Positions 22,979-39,016 of a DNA stretch of 64,000 nucleotides are shown here, piece after piece. The translations under genes and the position numbers were made by a program. How positions within the stretch are numbered: the first letter of the stretch is position 1; each line of letters opens with the position of its first letter. The stretch comes from Lamellibrachia columna. Taxonomy: Eukaryota; Annelida; Polychaeta; Sabellida; Siboglinidae. The notes beneath the pieces are model-generated. The model was not told the DNA's origin and did not search any database. It saw only the letters and a program-made list of their open reading frames with translations. The stretch covers positions 65,985,203 through 66,049,202 of the forward strand of contig OY759262.1 of NCBI GenBank assembly GCA_963662155.1, in the 5' to 3' direction.

Positions 22979-25900
22979 TGAAAGACATCCAAAGATGTAT
23001 AGGACAGTACACAGATGAAAGACAACCAAAGATGTATAGGACAGTACACAGATGAAAGAGAGCCAAAGATGTATAGGACAGTACACAGATGAAAGACATC
23101 CAAAGATGTATAGGACAGTAAACAGATGAAAGACATCCAAAGATGTATAGGACAGTACACAGATGAAAGAGAGCCAAAGATGTATAGGACAGTACACAGT
23201 TGAAAAACAACCAAAGATGTATAGGACAGTACACAGATGAAAGACAACCAAAGATGTATAGGACAGTACACAGATGAAAGACATCCAAAGATGTATAGAA
23301 CAGTACACAGGTGAAAGACATCCAAAGATGTATAGGACAGTACACAGATGAAAGACAACCAAAGATGTATAGGACAGTACACAGATGAAAGACATCCAAA
23401 GATGTATAGGAGAGTACACAGATGAAAGAGAGCCAAAGATGTATAGGACAGTACACAGATGAAAGACATCCAAAGATGTATAGGACAGTACACAGATGAA
23501 AGACAACCAAAGGTGTATAGGACAGTACACAGATGAAAGACATCCAAAGACGTATAGGACTGTACACAGATGAAAGAGAGCCAAAGATGTATAGGACAGT
23601 ACACAGATGAAAGACATCCAAAGATGTATAGGACAGTACACAGGTGAAAGACAACCAAAGATGTATAGGACAGTACACAGATGAAAGAGAGCCAAAGATG
23701 TATAGGACAGTACACAGATGAAAGACATCCAAAGATGTATAGGACAGTACACAGGTGAAAGACAACCAAAGATGTATAGGACAGTACACAGATGAAAGAG
23801 AGCCAAAGATGTATAGGACAGTACACAGGTGAAAGACAACCAAAGATGTACAGGACAGTACACAGGTGAAAGATAACCAAAGATGTATAGGAGAGTACAC
23901 CGATGAAAGACATCCAAAGATGTATAGGACAGTACACAGATGAAAGAGAGCCAAAGATGTATAGGACAGTACACAGATGAAAGACAGCCAAAGATGTATA
24001 GGACAGTACACAAAAGAAAGAGAGTCAAAGATGTATAGGACAGTACACAGACGAAAGAGAGCCAAAGATGTATAGGACAGTACACAGGTGAAAAACAACC
24101 AAAGATGTATTGGACAGTACACAGATGAAAGACAACCAAAGATGTATAGGACAGTACACAGATGAAAGACATCCAAAGATGTATAGAACAGTACACTGGT
24201 GAAAGACATCCAAAGATGTATAGGACAGTACACAGATGAAAGACAAACAAAGATGTATAGGACAGTACACAGATGAAAGACATCCAAAGATGTATAGGAC
24301 AGTACACAGATGAAAGAGAGCCAAAGATGTATAGGACAGTACACAGATGAAAGACATCCAAAGATGTATAGGACAGTACACAGAGGAAAGACAACCAAAA
24401 GTGTATAGGACAGTACACAGATGAAAGACATCCAAAGACGTATAGGACTGTACACAGATGAAAGAGAGCCAAAGATGTATAGGACAGTACACAGATGAAA
24501 GACATCCAAAGATGTATAGGACAGTACACAGGTGAAAGACAACCAAAGATGTATAGGACAGTACACAGATGAAAGAGAGCCAAAGATGTATAGGACAGTA
24601 CACAGATGAAAGACATCCAAAGATGTATAGGACAGTACACAGAGGAAAGAGAGCCAAATATTAATAGGACAGTACACAGATGAAAGACATCCAAAGATGT
24701 ATAGGACAGTACACAGATGAAAGAGAGCCAAAGATTTATAGGACAGTACACAGATGAAAGAGAGCCAAAAGTGTATAGGACAGAACACAGATGAAAGAGA
24801 GCCAAAGATATATAGGACAGTACACATATGAAAGACATCCAAATATGTATAGGACAGTACACAGATGAAAGAGAGCCATAGATGTATAGGACAGTACACA
24901 GATGAAAGAGAGCCAAAGATTTACAGGACAGTACACAGATGAAAGACATCCAAAGATGTATAGGACAGTACACAGATGAAAGACAACCAAAGATGTATAG
25001 GACAGTACACAGATGAAAGAGAGCCAAAGATGTATAGGACAGTACACAGATGAAAGACATCCAAAGATGTATAGGACAGTAAACAGATGAAAGACATCCA
25101 AAGATGTATAGGACAGTACACAGATGAAAGAGAGCCAAAGATGTATAGGACAGTACACAGATGAAAGACATCCAAAGATGTATAGGACAGTACACAGATG
25201 AAAGAGTGCCAAATATCTATAGGACAGTACACATATGAAAGACATCCAAAGATGTATAGGACAGTACACAGATGAAAGACATCCAATGATGTATAGGAAA
25301 GTACAAAGATGAAAGAGAGCCAAAGATATATAGGACAGTACACAGATGAACGACATCTAAAGATGTATAGGACAGTACACAAGTGAAAGACATCCAAAGA
25401 TGTATAGGACAGTACACAGGTGAAAGACAACCAAAGATGTATAGGACAGTACACAGATGAAAGAGAGCCAAAGATGTATAGGACAGTACACAGATGAAAG
25501 ACATCCAAAGATGTATAGGACAGTACACAGATGAAAAAGAGCCAAAGATCTATAGAACAGTACACAGGTGAAAAACATCCAAAGATGTATAGGACAGTAC
25601 AAAGGTGAAAGACACCCAAAGATGTATAGGACAGTACACAGATGAACGACATCTAAAGATGTATAGGACAGTACACAGGTGAAAGACAACCAAAGATGTA
25701 TAGGACATCCAAAGATGTATAGGACAGTACACATATGAAATAGAGCCAAAGATGTATAGGACAGTACACAGGTGAAAGACAACCAAAGATGTATAGGAAA
25801 GTACACAGATGAAAGAGAGCCAAAGATCTACAGGACAGTACACAGATGAAAGACATCCAAAGATGTATAGGACAGTACACAGATGAAAGAGAGCCAAAGA

Positions 25901-28900
25901 TTTATAGGACAGTACACAGATGAAAGAGAGCCAAAAGTGTATAGGACAGTACACAGATGAAAGAGAGCCAAAGATGTATAGGACAGTACACAGATGAAAG
26001 AGAGCCAAAGATTTACAGGACAGTACACAGATGAAAGACATCCAAAGATGTATAGGACAGTACACAGATGAAAGACAACCAAAGATGTATAGGACAGTAC
26101 ACAGATGAAAGAGAGCCAAAGATGTATAGGACAGTACACAGATGAAAGACATCCAAAGATGTATAGGACAGTAAACAGATGAAAGACATCCAAAGATGTA
26201 TAGGACAGTACACAGATGAAAGAGAGCCAAAGATGTATAGGACAGTACACAGTTGAAAAACAACCAAAGATGTATAGGACAGTACACAGATGAAAGACAA
26301 CCAAAGATGTATAGGACAGTACACAGATGAAAGACATCCAAAGATGTATAGAACAGTACACAGGTGAAAGACATCCAAAGAGGTATAGGACAGTACACAG
26401 ATGAAAGACAACCAAAGATGTATAGGACAGTACACAGATGAAAGACATCCAAAGATGTATAGGAGAGTACACAGATGAAAGAGAGCCAAAGATGTATAGG
26501 ACAGTACACAGATGAAAGACATCCAAAGATGTACAGGACAGTACACAGATGAAAGACAACCAAAGGTGTATAGGACAGTACACAGATGAAAGAGTGCCAA
26601 ATATCTATAGGACAGTACACATATGAAAGACATCCAAAGATGTATAGGACAGTACACAGATGAAAGACATCCAATGATGTATAGGAAAGTACAAAGATGA
26701 AAGAGAGCCAAAGATATATAGGACAGTACACAGATGAACGACATCTAAAGATGTATAGGACAGTACACAAGTGAAAGACATCCAAAGATGTATAGGACAG
26801 TACACAGGTGAAAGACAACCAAAGATGTATAGGACAGTACACAGATGAAAGAGAGCCAAAGATGTATAGGACAGTACACAGATGAAAGACATCCAAAGAT
26901 GTATAGGACAGTACACAGATGAAAAAGAGCCAAAGATCTATAGAACAGTACACAGGTGAAAAACATCCAAAGATGTATAGGACAGTACAAAGGTGAAAGA
27001 CACCCAAAGATGTATAGGACAGTACACAGATGAACGACATCTAAAGATGTATAGGACAGTACACAGGTGAAAGACAACCAAAGATGTATAGGACATCCAA
27101 AGATGTATAGGACAGTACACATATGAAATAGAGCCAAAGATGTATAGGACAGTACACAGGTGAAAGACAACCAAAGATGTATAGGAAAGTACACAGATGA
27201 AAGAGAGCCAAAGATCTACAGGACAGTACACAGATGAAAGACATCCAAAGATGTATAGGACAGTACACAGATGAAAGAGAGCCAAAGATTTATAGGACAG
27301 TACACAGATGAAAGAGAGCCAAAAGTGTATAGGACAGTACACAGATGAAAGAGAGCCAAAGATGTATAGGACAGTACACAGATGAAAGAGAGCCAAAGAT
27401 TTACAGGACAGTACACAGATGAAAGACATCCAAAGATGTATAGGACAGTACACAGATGAAAGACAACCAAAGATGTATAGGACAGTACACAGATGAAAGA
27501 GAGCCAAAGATGTATAGGACAGTACACAGATGAAAGACATCCAAAGATGTATAGGACAGTAAACAGATGAAAGACATCCAAAGATGTATAGGACAGTACA
27601 CAGATGAAAGAGAGCCAAAGATGTATAGGACAGTACACAGTTGAAAAACAACCAAAGATGTATAGGACAGTACACAGATGAAAGACAACCAAAGATGTAT
27701 AGGACAGTACACAGATGAAAGACATCCAAAGATGTATAGAACAGTACACAGGTGAAAGACATCCAAAGAGGTATAGGACAGTACACAGATGAAAGACAAC
27801 CAAAGATGTATAGGACAGTACACAGATGAAAGACATCCAAAGATGTATAGGAGAGTACACAGATGAAAGAGAGCCAAAGATGTATAGGACAGTACACAGA
27901 TGAAAGACATCCAAAGATGTACAGGACAGTACACAGATGAAAGACAACCAAAGGTGTATAGGAGAGTACACAGATGAAAGACAACCAAAGATGTATAGGA
28001 CAGTACACAGATGAAAGAGAGCCAAAGATGTATAGGACAGTACACAGATGAAAGACATCCAAAGATGTATAGGACAGTAAACAGATGAAAGACATCCAAA
28101 GATGTATAGGACAGTACACAGATGAAAGAGAGCCAAAGATGTATAGGACAGTACACAGTTGAAAAACAACCAAAGATGTATAGGACAGTACACAGATGAA
28201 AGACAACCAAAGATGTATAGGACAGTACACAGATGAAAGACATCCAAAGATGAATAGAACAGTACACAGGTGAAAGACATCCAAAGATGTATAGGACAGT
28301 ACACAGATGAAAGACAACCAAAGATGTATAGGACAGTACACAGATGAAAGACATCCAAAGATGTATAGGAGAGTACACAGATGAAAGAGAGCCAAAGATG
28401 TATAGGACAGTACACAGATGAAAGACATCCAAAGATGTATAGGACAGTACACAGATGAAAGACAACCAAAGGTGTATAGGACAGTACACAGATGAAAGAC
28501 ATCCAAAGACGTATAGGACTTTACACAGATGAAAGAGAGCCAAAGATGTATAGGACAGTACACAGATGAAAGACATCCAAAGATGTATAGGACAGTACAC
28601 AGGTGAAAGACAACCAAAGATGTATAGGACAGTACACAGATGAAAGAGAGCCAAAGATGTATAGGACAGTACACAGATGAAAGACATCCAAAGATGTATA
28701 GGACAGTACACAGGTGAAAGACAACCAAAGATGTATAGGACAGTACACAGATGAAAGAGAGCCAAAGATGTATAGGACAGTACACAGGTGAAAGACAACC
28801 AAAGATGTACAGGACAGTACACAGGTGAAAGATAACCAAAGATGTATAGGAGAGTACACCGATGAAAGACATCCAAAGATGTATAGGACAGTACACAGAT

Positions 28901-30657
28901 GAAAGAGAGCCAAAGATGTATAGGACAGTACACAGATGAAAGACAGCCAAAGATGTATAGGACAGTACACAAAAGAAAGAGAGTCAAAGATGTATAGGAC
29001 AGTACACAGACGAAAGAGAGCCAAAGATGTATAGGACAGTACACAGGTGAAAAACAACCAAAGATGTATTGGACAGTACACAGATGAAAGACAACCAAAG
29101 ATGTATAGGACAGTACACAGATGAAAGACATCCAAAGATGTATAGAACAGTACACAGGTGAAAGACATCCAAAGATGTATAGGACAGTACACAGATGAAA
29201 GACAAACAAAGATGTATAGGACAGTACACAGATGAAAGACATCCAAAGATGTATAGGACAGTACACAGATGAAAGAGAGCCAAAGATGTATAGGACAGTA
29301 CACAGATGAAAGACATCCAAAGATGTATAGGACAGTACACAGAGGAAAGACAACCAAAAGTGTGAAGGACAGTACACAGATGAAAGACATCCAAAGACGT
29401 ATAGGACTGTACACAGATGAAAGAGAGCCAAAGATGTATAGGACAGTACACAGATGAAAGACATCCAAAGATGTATAGGACAGTACACAGGTGAAAGACA
29501 ACCAAAGATGTATAGGACAGTACACAGATGAAAGAGAGCCAAAGATGTATAGGACAGTACACAGATGAAAGACATCCAAAGATGTATAGGACAGTACACA
29601 GATGAAAGAGAGCCAAAGATGTATTGGACAGTACACAGGTGAAAGACAACCAAAGATGTATAGGACAGTATACAGATGAAAGACATCCAAAGATGTATAG
29701 GAAAGTACACATATGAAAGAGAGCCAAAGACGTATAGGACAGTACACAGATGAACGACATCTAAAGATGTATAGGACAGTACACAGGTGAAAGAGAGCCA
29801 AAGATGTATAGGACAGTACAAAGGTGAAAGACACCCAAAGATGTATAGGACAGTACACAGATGAACGACATCTAAAGATGTATAGGACAGTACACAGGTG
29901 AAAGACAACCAAAGATGTATAGGACATCCAAAGATGTATAGGACAGTACACATATGAAATAGAGCCAAAGATGTATAGGACAGTACACAGGTGAAAGACA
30001 ACCAAAGATGTATAGGAAAGTACACAGATGAAAGAGAGCCAAAGATCTACAGGACAGTACACAGATGAAAGACATCCAAAGATGTATAGGACAGTACACA
30101 GATGAAAGAGAGCCAAAAGTGTATAGGACAGTACACAGATGAAAGAGAGCCAAAGATTTATAGGACAGTACACAGATGAAAGAGAGCCAAAAGTGTATAG
30201 GACAGTACACAGATGAAAGAGAGCCAAAGATATATAGGACAGTACACATATGAAAGACATCCAAATATGTATAGGACAGTACACAGATGAAAGAGAGCCA
30301 TAGATGTATAGGACAGTACACAGATGAAAGAGAGCAAAAGATTTACAGGACAGTACACAGATGAAAGACATCCAAAGATGTATAGGACAGTACACAGATG
30401 AAAGACAACCAAAGATGTATAGGACAGTACACAGATGAAAGAGAGCCAAAGATGTATAGGACAGTACACAGATGAAAGACATCCAAAGATGTATAGGACA
30501 GTAAACAGATGAAAGACATCCAAAGATGTATAGGACAGTACACAGATGAAAGAGAGCCAAAGATGTATAGGACAGTACACAGATGAAAGACATCCAAAGA
30601 TGTATAGGACAGTACACAGATGAAAGAGTGCCAAATATCTATAGGACAGTACACATA
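22979..30657. repeat. 7,679-bp higher-order repeat, copy 2
   Basis: Direct tandem second copy of 15300-22978, with truncated monomers at 25703, 27091 and 29922 in the same register. Homology continues a few tens of bases past the unit end and is lost by about 30699, where gacatccaatg replaces gacaacc. The near-identity implies a very recent amplification or strong homogenisation. Confidence 0.9.
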
Positions 30658-31124
30658 TGAAAGACATCCAAAGATGTATAGGACAGTACACAGATGAAAG
30701 ACATCCAATGATGTATAGGAAAGTACAAAGATGAAAGAGAGCCAAAGATATATAGGACAGTACACAGATGAACGACATCTAAAGATGTATAGGACAGTAC
30801 ACAGGTGAAAGACATCCAAAGATGTATAGGACAGTACACAGGTGAAAGACAACCAAAGATGTATAGGACAGTACACAGATGAAAGAGAGCCAAAGATGTA
30901 TAGGACAGTACACAGATGAAAGACATCCAAAGATGTATAGGACAGTACACAGATGAAAAAGAGCCAAAGATCTATAGAACAGTACACAGGTGAAAAACAT
31001 CCAAAGATGTATAGGACAGTACAAAGGTGAAAGACAACCAAAGATGTATAGGACAGTACACAGATGAACGACATCTAAAGATGTATAGGACAGTACACAG
31101 GTGAAAGACAACCAAAGATGTATA

Positions 31125-34100
31125 GGACATCCAAAGATGTATAGGACAGTACACATATGAAATAGAGCCAAAGATGTATAGGACAGTACACAGGTGAAAG
31201 ACAACCAAAGATGTATAGGAAAGTACACAGATGAAAGAGAGCCAAAGATCTACAGGACAGTACACAGATGAAAGACATCCAAAGATGTATAGGACAGTAC
31301 ACAGATGAAAGAGAGCCAAAGATTTATAGGACAGTACACAGATGAAAGAGAGCCAAAAGTGTATAGGACAGTACACAGATGAAAGAGAGCCAAAGATATA
31401 TAGGACAGTACACATATGAAAGACATCCAAATATGTATAGGACAGTACACAGATGAAAGAGAGCCATAGATATATAGGACAGTACACAGATGAAAGAGAG
31501 CCAAAGATTTACAGGACAGTACACAGATGAAAGACATCCAAAGATGTATAGGACAGTACACAGATGAAAGACAACCAAAGATGTATAGGACAGTACACAG
31601 ATGAAAGAGAGCCAAAGATGTATAGGACAGTACACAGATGAAAGACATCCAAAGATGTATAGGACAGTAAACAGATGAAAGACATCCAAAGATGTATAGG
31701 ACAGTACACAGATGAAAGAGAGCCAAAGATGTATAGGACAGTACACAGATGAAAGACATCCAAAGATGTATAGGACAGTACACAGATGAAAGAGTGCCAA
31801 ATATCTATAGGACAGTACACATATGAAAGACATCCAAAGATGTATAGGACAGTACACAGATGAAAGACATCCAATGATGTATAGGAAAGTACAAAGATGA
31901 AAGAGAGCCAAAGATATATAGGACAGTACACAGATGAAAGACATCCAAAGATGTATAGGACAGTACACAGATGAAAGAGAGCCAAATATTAATAGGACAG
32001 TACAAAGATGAAAGACATCCAAATATGTATAGGACAGTAAACATAAGAAAGAGAGCCAACGATTTATAGGACAGTACACAGATGAAAGAGAGCCACAGAT
32101 CTATAGGACAGTACACAGATGAAAGAGAGCCAAATATGTATAGGACAGTACACATATGAAAGAGAGCCATAGATGTATAGGACAGTACACAGATGAAAGA
32201 GAGCCAAAGATCTATAGGACAGTAAACAGATGAAAGACATCCAAAGATGTATAGGACAGTACACAGGTGAAACACATCCAAAGATGTATAGGCAGTACAC
32301 AGATGAAAGAGAGCCAAAGATGTATAGGACAGTACACAGATGAAAGACAGCCAAAGATGTATAGGACAGTACACATAAGAAAGAGAGCCAAAGATGTATA
32401 GGACAGTACACAGGTGAAAGAGAGCCAAAGATGTATAGGACAGTACACAGGTGAAAGACAACCAAAGATGTATAGGACAGTACACAGATGAAAGAGAGCC
32501 AAAGATGTATAGGACAGTACACAGATGAAAGACATCCAAAGATGTATAGGACAGTACACAGATGAAAAAGAGCCAAAGATCTATAGAACAGTACACAGGT
32601 GAAAAACATCCAAAGATGTATAGGACAGTACAAAGGTGAAAGACACCCAAAGATGTATAGGACAGTACACAGATGAACGACATCTAAAGATGTATAGGAC
32701 AGTACACAGGTGAAAGACAACCAAAGATGTATAGGACATCCAAAGATGTATAGGACAGTACACATATGAAATAGAGCCAAAGATGTATAGGACAGTACAC
32801 AGGTGAAAGACAACCAAAGATGTATAGGAAAGTACACAGATGAAAGAGAGCCAAAGATCTACAGGACAGTACACAGATGAAAGACATCCAAATATGTATA
32901 GGACAGTACACAGATGAAAGAGAGCCAAAGATTTATAGGACAGTACACAGATGAAAGAGAGCCAAAAGTGTATAGGACAGTACACAGATGAAAGAGAGCC
33001 AAAGATATATAGGACAGTACACATATGAAAGACATCCAAATATGTATAGGACAGTACACAGAAGAAAGAGAGCCATAGATGTATAGGACAGTACACAGAT
33101 GAAAGAGAGCCAAAGATTTACAGGACAGTACACAGATGAAAGACATCCAAAGATGTATAGGACAGTACACAGATGAAAGACAACCAAAGATGTATAGGAC
33201 AGTACACAGATGAAAGAGAGCCAAAGATGTATAGGACAGTACACAGATGAAAGACATCCAAAGATGTATAGGACAGTAAACAGATGAAAGACATCCAAAG
33301 ATGTATAGGACAGTACACAGATGAAAGAGAGCCAAAGATGTATAGGACAGTACACAGATGAAAGACATCCAAAGATGTATAGGACAGTACACAGATGAAA
33401 GAGTGCCAAATATCTATAGGACAGTACACATATGAAAGACATCCAAAGATGTATAGGACAGTACACAGATGAAAGACATCCAATGATGTATAGGAAAGTA
33501 CAAAGATGAAAGAGAGCCAAAGATATATAGGACAGTACACAGATGAAAGACATCCAAAGATGTATAGGACAGTACACAGATGAAAGAGAGCCAAATATTA
33601 ATAGGACAGTACAAAGATGAAAGACATCCAAATATGTATAGGACAGTACACATAAGAAAGAGAGCCAACGATTTATAGGACAGTACACAGATGAAAGAGA
33701 GCCACAGATCTATAGGACAGTACACAGATGAAAGAGAGCCAAATATGTATAGGACAGTACACATATGAAAGAGAGCCATAGATGTATAGGACAGTACACA
33801 GACGAAAGAGAGCCAAAGATCTATAGGACAGTACACAGATGAAAGACATCCAAAGATGTATAGGACAGTACACAGGTGAAACACATCCAAAGATGTATAG
33901 GACAGTACACAGATGAAAGAGAGCCAAAGATGTATAGGACAGTACACAGATGAAAGACAGCCAAAGATGTATAGGACAGTACACATAAGAAAGAGAGCCA
34001 AAGATGTATAGGACAGTACACAGGTGAAAGAGAGCCAAAGATGTATAGGACAGTACACAGGTGAAAGACAACCAAAGATGTATAGGACAGTACACCGATG

Positions 34101-34342
34101 AAAGACATCCAAAGATGTATAGGACAGTACACAGATGAAAGACAGCCAAAGATGTATAAGACAGTACACAGATGAAAGACAGCCAAAGATGTATAGGACA
34201 GTACACAGATGAAAGAGAGCCAAAGATGTATAGGACAGTACACAGATGAAAGACATCCAAAGATGTATAGGACAGTACACAGATGAAAGACATCCAAAGA
34301 TGTATAGGACAGTACACAGATGAAAGACATCCAAAGATATAT
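31125..34342. repeat. 1,609-bp tandem higher-order repeat
   Basis: Truncated monomers at 31125 and 32734 and identical 177-codon frames (31250-31783 and 32859-33392) lie 1,609 bp apart. 43 x 37 + 19 = 1,610; the 1-bp shortfall is the deletion in tataggcagtac at about 32290. The outer boundaries given are approximate. Confidence 0.75.
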
Positions 34343-37300
34343 AGGACAGTACACAGATGAAAGAGAGCCAAAGATGTATAGGACAGTACACAGATGAAAG
34401 ACATCCAAAGATGTATAGGACAGTACACAGATGAAAGAGAGCCAAATATCTATAGGACAGTACAAAGATGAAAGAGAGCCAAAAATCTATAGGACAGTAC
34501 ACAGATGAAAGAAATCCAAAGATGTATAGGACAGTACACAGATGAAAGAGAGCCAAAGATGTATAGGACAGTACACAGATGAACGACATCTAAAGATGTA
34601 TAGGACAGTACACAGGTGAAAGAGAGCCAAAGATGTATAGGACAGTACAAAGGTGAAAGACACCCAAAGATGTATAGGACAGTACACAGATGAACGACAT
34701 CTAAAGATGTATAGGACAGTACACAGGTGAAAGACAACCAAAGATGTATAGGACATCCAAAGATGTATAGGACAGTACACATATGAAATAGAGCCAAAGA
34801 TGTATAGGACAGTACACAGGTGAAAGACAACCAAAGATGTATAGGAAAGTACACAGATGAAAGAGAGCCAAAGATCTACAGGACAGTACACAGATGAAAG
34901 ACATCCAAAGATGTATAGGACAGTACACAGATGAAAGAGAGCCAAAGATGTATAGGACAGTACACAGAAGAAAGAGAGCCAAAGATGTATAGGGCAGTAC
35001 ACAGATGAAAGAGAGCCAAAGATGTATAGGACAGTACACAGGTGAAAGACAACCAAAGATGTATAGGACATTACACAGATGAAAGACATCCAAAGATGTA
35101 CAGGACAGTACACAGATGAAAGACAACCAAAGATGTATAGGATAGTACACAGATGAAAGACATCCAAAGATGTATAGGACAGCACAGAGGTGAAAGACAA
35201 CCAAAGATTAATAGGACAGTACACAGATGAAAGACATCCAAAGATGAATAGGACGGTACACAGATGAAAGACATCCAAAGATGTATAGGACAGTACACAG
35301 ATGAAAGAGAGCCAAAGATGTATAGGACAGTACACAGATGAAAGAGTGCCAAATATCTATAGGACAGTACACATATGAAAGACATCCAAAGATGTATAGG
35401 ACAGTACACAGATGAAAGACATCCAATGATGTATAGGAAAGTACAAAGATGAAAGAGAGCCAAAGATATATAGGACAGTACACAGATGAAAGACATCCAA
35501 AGATGTATAGGACAGTACACAGATGAAAGAGAGCCAAATATTAATAGGACAGTACAAAGATGAAAGACATCCAAATATGTATAGGACAGTACACATAAGA
35601 AAGAGAGCCAACGATTTATAGGAGAGTACACAGATGAAAGAGAACCACAGATCTATAGGACAGTACACAGATGAAAGAGAGCCAAATATGTATAGGACAG
35701 TACACATATGAAAGAGAGCCATAGATGTATAGGACAGTACACAGATGAAAGAGAGCCAAAGATCTATAGGACAGTACACAGATGAAAGACATCCAAAGAT
35801 GTATAGGACAGTACACAGGTGAAACACATCCAAAGATGTATAGGACAGTACACAGATGAAAGAGAGCCAAAGATGTATAGGACAGTACACAAATGAAAGA
35901 CAGCCAAAGATGTATAGGACAGTACACATAAGAAAGAGAGCCAAAGATGTATAGGACAGTACACAGGTGAAAGAGAGCCAAAGATGTATAGGACAGTACA
36001 CAGGTGAAAGACAACCAAAGATGTATAGGACAGTACACCGATGAAAGACATCCAAAGATGTATAGGACAGTACACAGATGAAAGACAGCCAAAGATGTAT
36101 AGGACAGTACACAGATGAAAGACAGCCAAAGATGTATAGGACAGTACACAGATGAAAGAGAGCCAAAGATGTATAGGACAGTACACAGATGAAAGACATC
36201 CAAAGATGTATAGGACAGTACACAGATGAAAGACATCCAAAGATGTATAGGACAGTACACAGATGAAAGACATCCAAAGATATATAGGACAGTACACAGA
36301 TGAAAGAGAGCCAAAGATGTATAGGACAGTACACAGATGAAAGACATTTAAAGATGTATAGGACAGTACACAGATGAAAGAGAGCCAAATATCTATAGGA
36401 CAGTACAAAGATGAAAGAGAGCCAAAAATCTATAGGACAGTACACAGATGAAAGACATCCAAAGATGTATAGGACAGTACACAGATGAAAGAGAGCCAAA
36501 GATGTATAGGACAGTACACAGATGAACGACATCTAAAGATGTATAGGACAGTACACAGGTGAAAGAGAGCCAAAGATGTATAGGACAGTACAAAGGTGAA
36601 AGACACCCAAAGATGTATAGGACAGTACACAGATGAACGACATCTTAAGATGTATAGGACAGTACACAGGTGAAAGACAACCAAAGATGTATAGGACATC
36701 CAAAGATGTATAGGACAGTACACATATGAAATAGAGCCAAAGATGTATAGGACAGTACACAGGTGAAAGACAACCAAAGATGTATAGGAAAGTACAAAGA
36801 TGAAAGAGAGCCAAAGATCTACAGGACAGTACACAGATGAAAGACATCCAAAGATGTATAGGACAGTACACAGATGAAAGAGAGCCAAAGATGTATAGGA
36901 CAGTACACAGGTGAAAGACAACCAAAGATGTATAGGACAGTACACAGATGAAAGACATCCAAAGATGTATAGGACAGTACACAGATGAAAGAGAGCCAAA
37001 GATGTATAGGACAGTACACAGGTGAAAGACAACCAAAGATGTATAGGACAGTACACAGGTGAAAGACAACCAAAGATGTATAGGACCGTACACCGATGAA
37101 AGACATCCAAAGATGTATAGGACAGTAAACAGATGAAAGAGAGCCAAAGATGTATAGGACAGTACACAGATGAAAGACAGCCAAAGATGTATAGGACAGT
37201 AAACAGAAGAAAGAGAGCCAAAGATGTATAGGACAGTACACAGGTGAAAAACAACCAAAGATGTATAGGACAGTACACAGATGAAAGACAACCCAAAGAT
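33414..37300. repeat. 1,943-bp tandem higher-order repeat
   Basis: Truncated monomers at 34751 and 36694 and 391-codon frames at 33414-34589 and 35357-36532 are offset by 1,943 = 52 x 37 + 19. The two copies differ by several scattered substitutions, more than the 7,679-bp pair. The right boundary is approximate. Confidence 0.75.
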
Positions 37301-39016
37301 GTGTAGGACAGTACACAGGTGAAAGACACCCAAAGATGTATAGGACAGTACACAGATGAACGACATCTAAAGATGTATAGGACAGTACACAGGTGAAAGA
37401 CACCCAAAGATATGTAGGACAGTACACAGGTGAAAGACACCCAAAGATGTATAGGACAGTACACAGATGAACGACATCTAAAGATGTATAGGACAGTACA
37501 CAGGTGAAAGACAACCAAAGATGTATAGGACATCCAAAGATGTATAGGACAGTACACATATGAAATAGAGCCAAAGATGTATAGGACAGTACACAGGTGA
37601 AAAACAACCAAAGATGTATAGGACAGTACACAGATGAAAGAGAGCCAAAGATCTATAGGACAGTACACAGATGAAAGACATCCAAAGATGTATAGGACAG
37701 TACACAGAGGAAAGAGAGCCAAATATTAATAGGACAGTACACAGATGAAAGACATCCAAATATGTATAGGACAGTACACATAAGAAAGAGAGCCAACGAT
37801 TTATAGGACAGTACACAGATGAAAGAGAGCCACAGATCTATAGGACAGTAAACAGGTGAAAGAGAGCCAAATATGTATAGGACAGTACACATATGAAAGA
37901 GAGCCATAGATGTATAGGACAGTACACAGATGAAAGAGAGCCAAATATCTATAGGACAGTACACAGATGAAAGACATCCAAAGATGTATAGGACAGTACA
38001 CAGGTGAAAGACATCCAAAGATGTATAGGACAGTACACAGGTGAAACACATCCAAAGATGTATAGGACAGTACACAGATGAAAGAGAGCCAAAGATGTAT
38101 AGGACAGTACACAGATGAAAGACAGCCAAAGATGTATAGGACAGTACACATAAGAAAGAGAGCCAAAGATGTATAGGACAGTACACAGGTGAAAGAGAGC
38201 CAAAGATGTATAGGACAGTACACAGGTGAAAGACAACCAAAGATGTATAGGACAGTACACCGATGAAAGACATCCAAAGATGTATAGGACAGTACACAGA
38301 TGAAAGAGAGCCAAATATGTATAGGACAGTACACAGGTGAAAGACAACCAAAGATGTATAGGACAGTACACAGGTGAAAGAAAACCAAAGATGTATAGGA
38401 CAGTACACAGGTGAAAGAAAACCAAAGATGTATAGGACAGTACACAGATGAAAGACATCCAAAGATGTATAGGACAGTACACAGATGAAAGACAACCAAA
38501 GATGTATAGGACAGTACACAGGTGAAAGAAAACCAAAGATGTATAGGACAGTACACAGATGAAAGACATCCAAAGATGTATAGGACAGTACACAGATGAA
38601 AGACAACCAAAGATGTATAGGATAGTACACAGATGAAAGACATCCAAAGATGTATAGGACAGTACACAGGTGAAAGACAACCAAAGATTAATAGGACAGT
38701 ACACAGATGAAAGACATCCAAAGATGTATATGACGGTACACAGATGAAAGAGAGCCAAATATCTATAGGACAGTACACATATGAAAGACATCCAAAGATG
38801 TATAGGACAGTACACAGATGAAAGACATCCAATGATGTATAGGACAGTACAAAGATGAAAGAGAGCCAAAGATGTATAGGACAGTACACAGGTGAAAGAC
38901 ACCCAAAGATGTGTAGGACAGTACACAGGTGAAAGACACCCAAAGATGTATAGGACAGTACACAGATGAACGACATCTAAAGATGTATAGGACAGTACAC
39001 AGGTGAAAGACACCCA

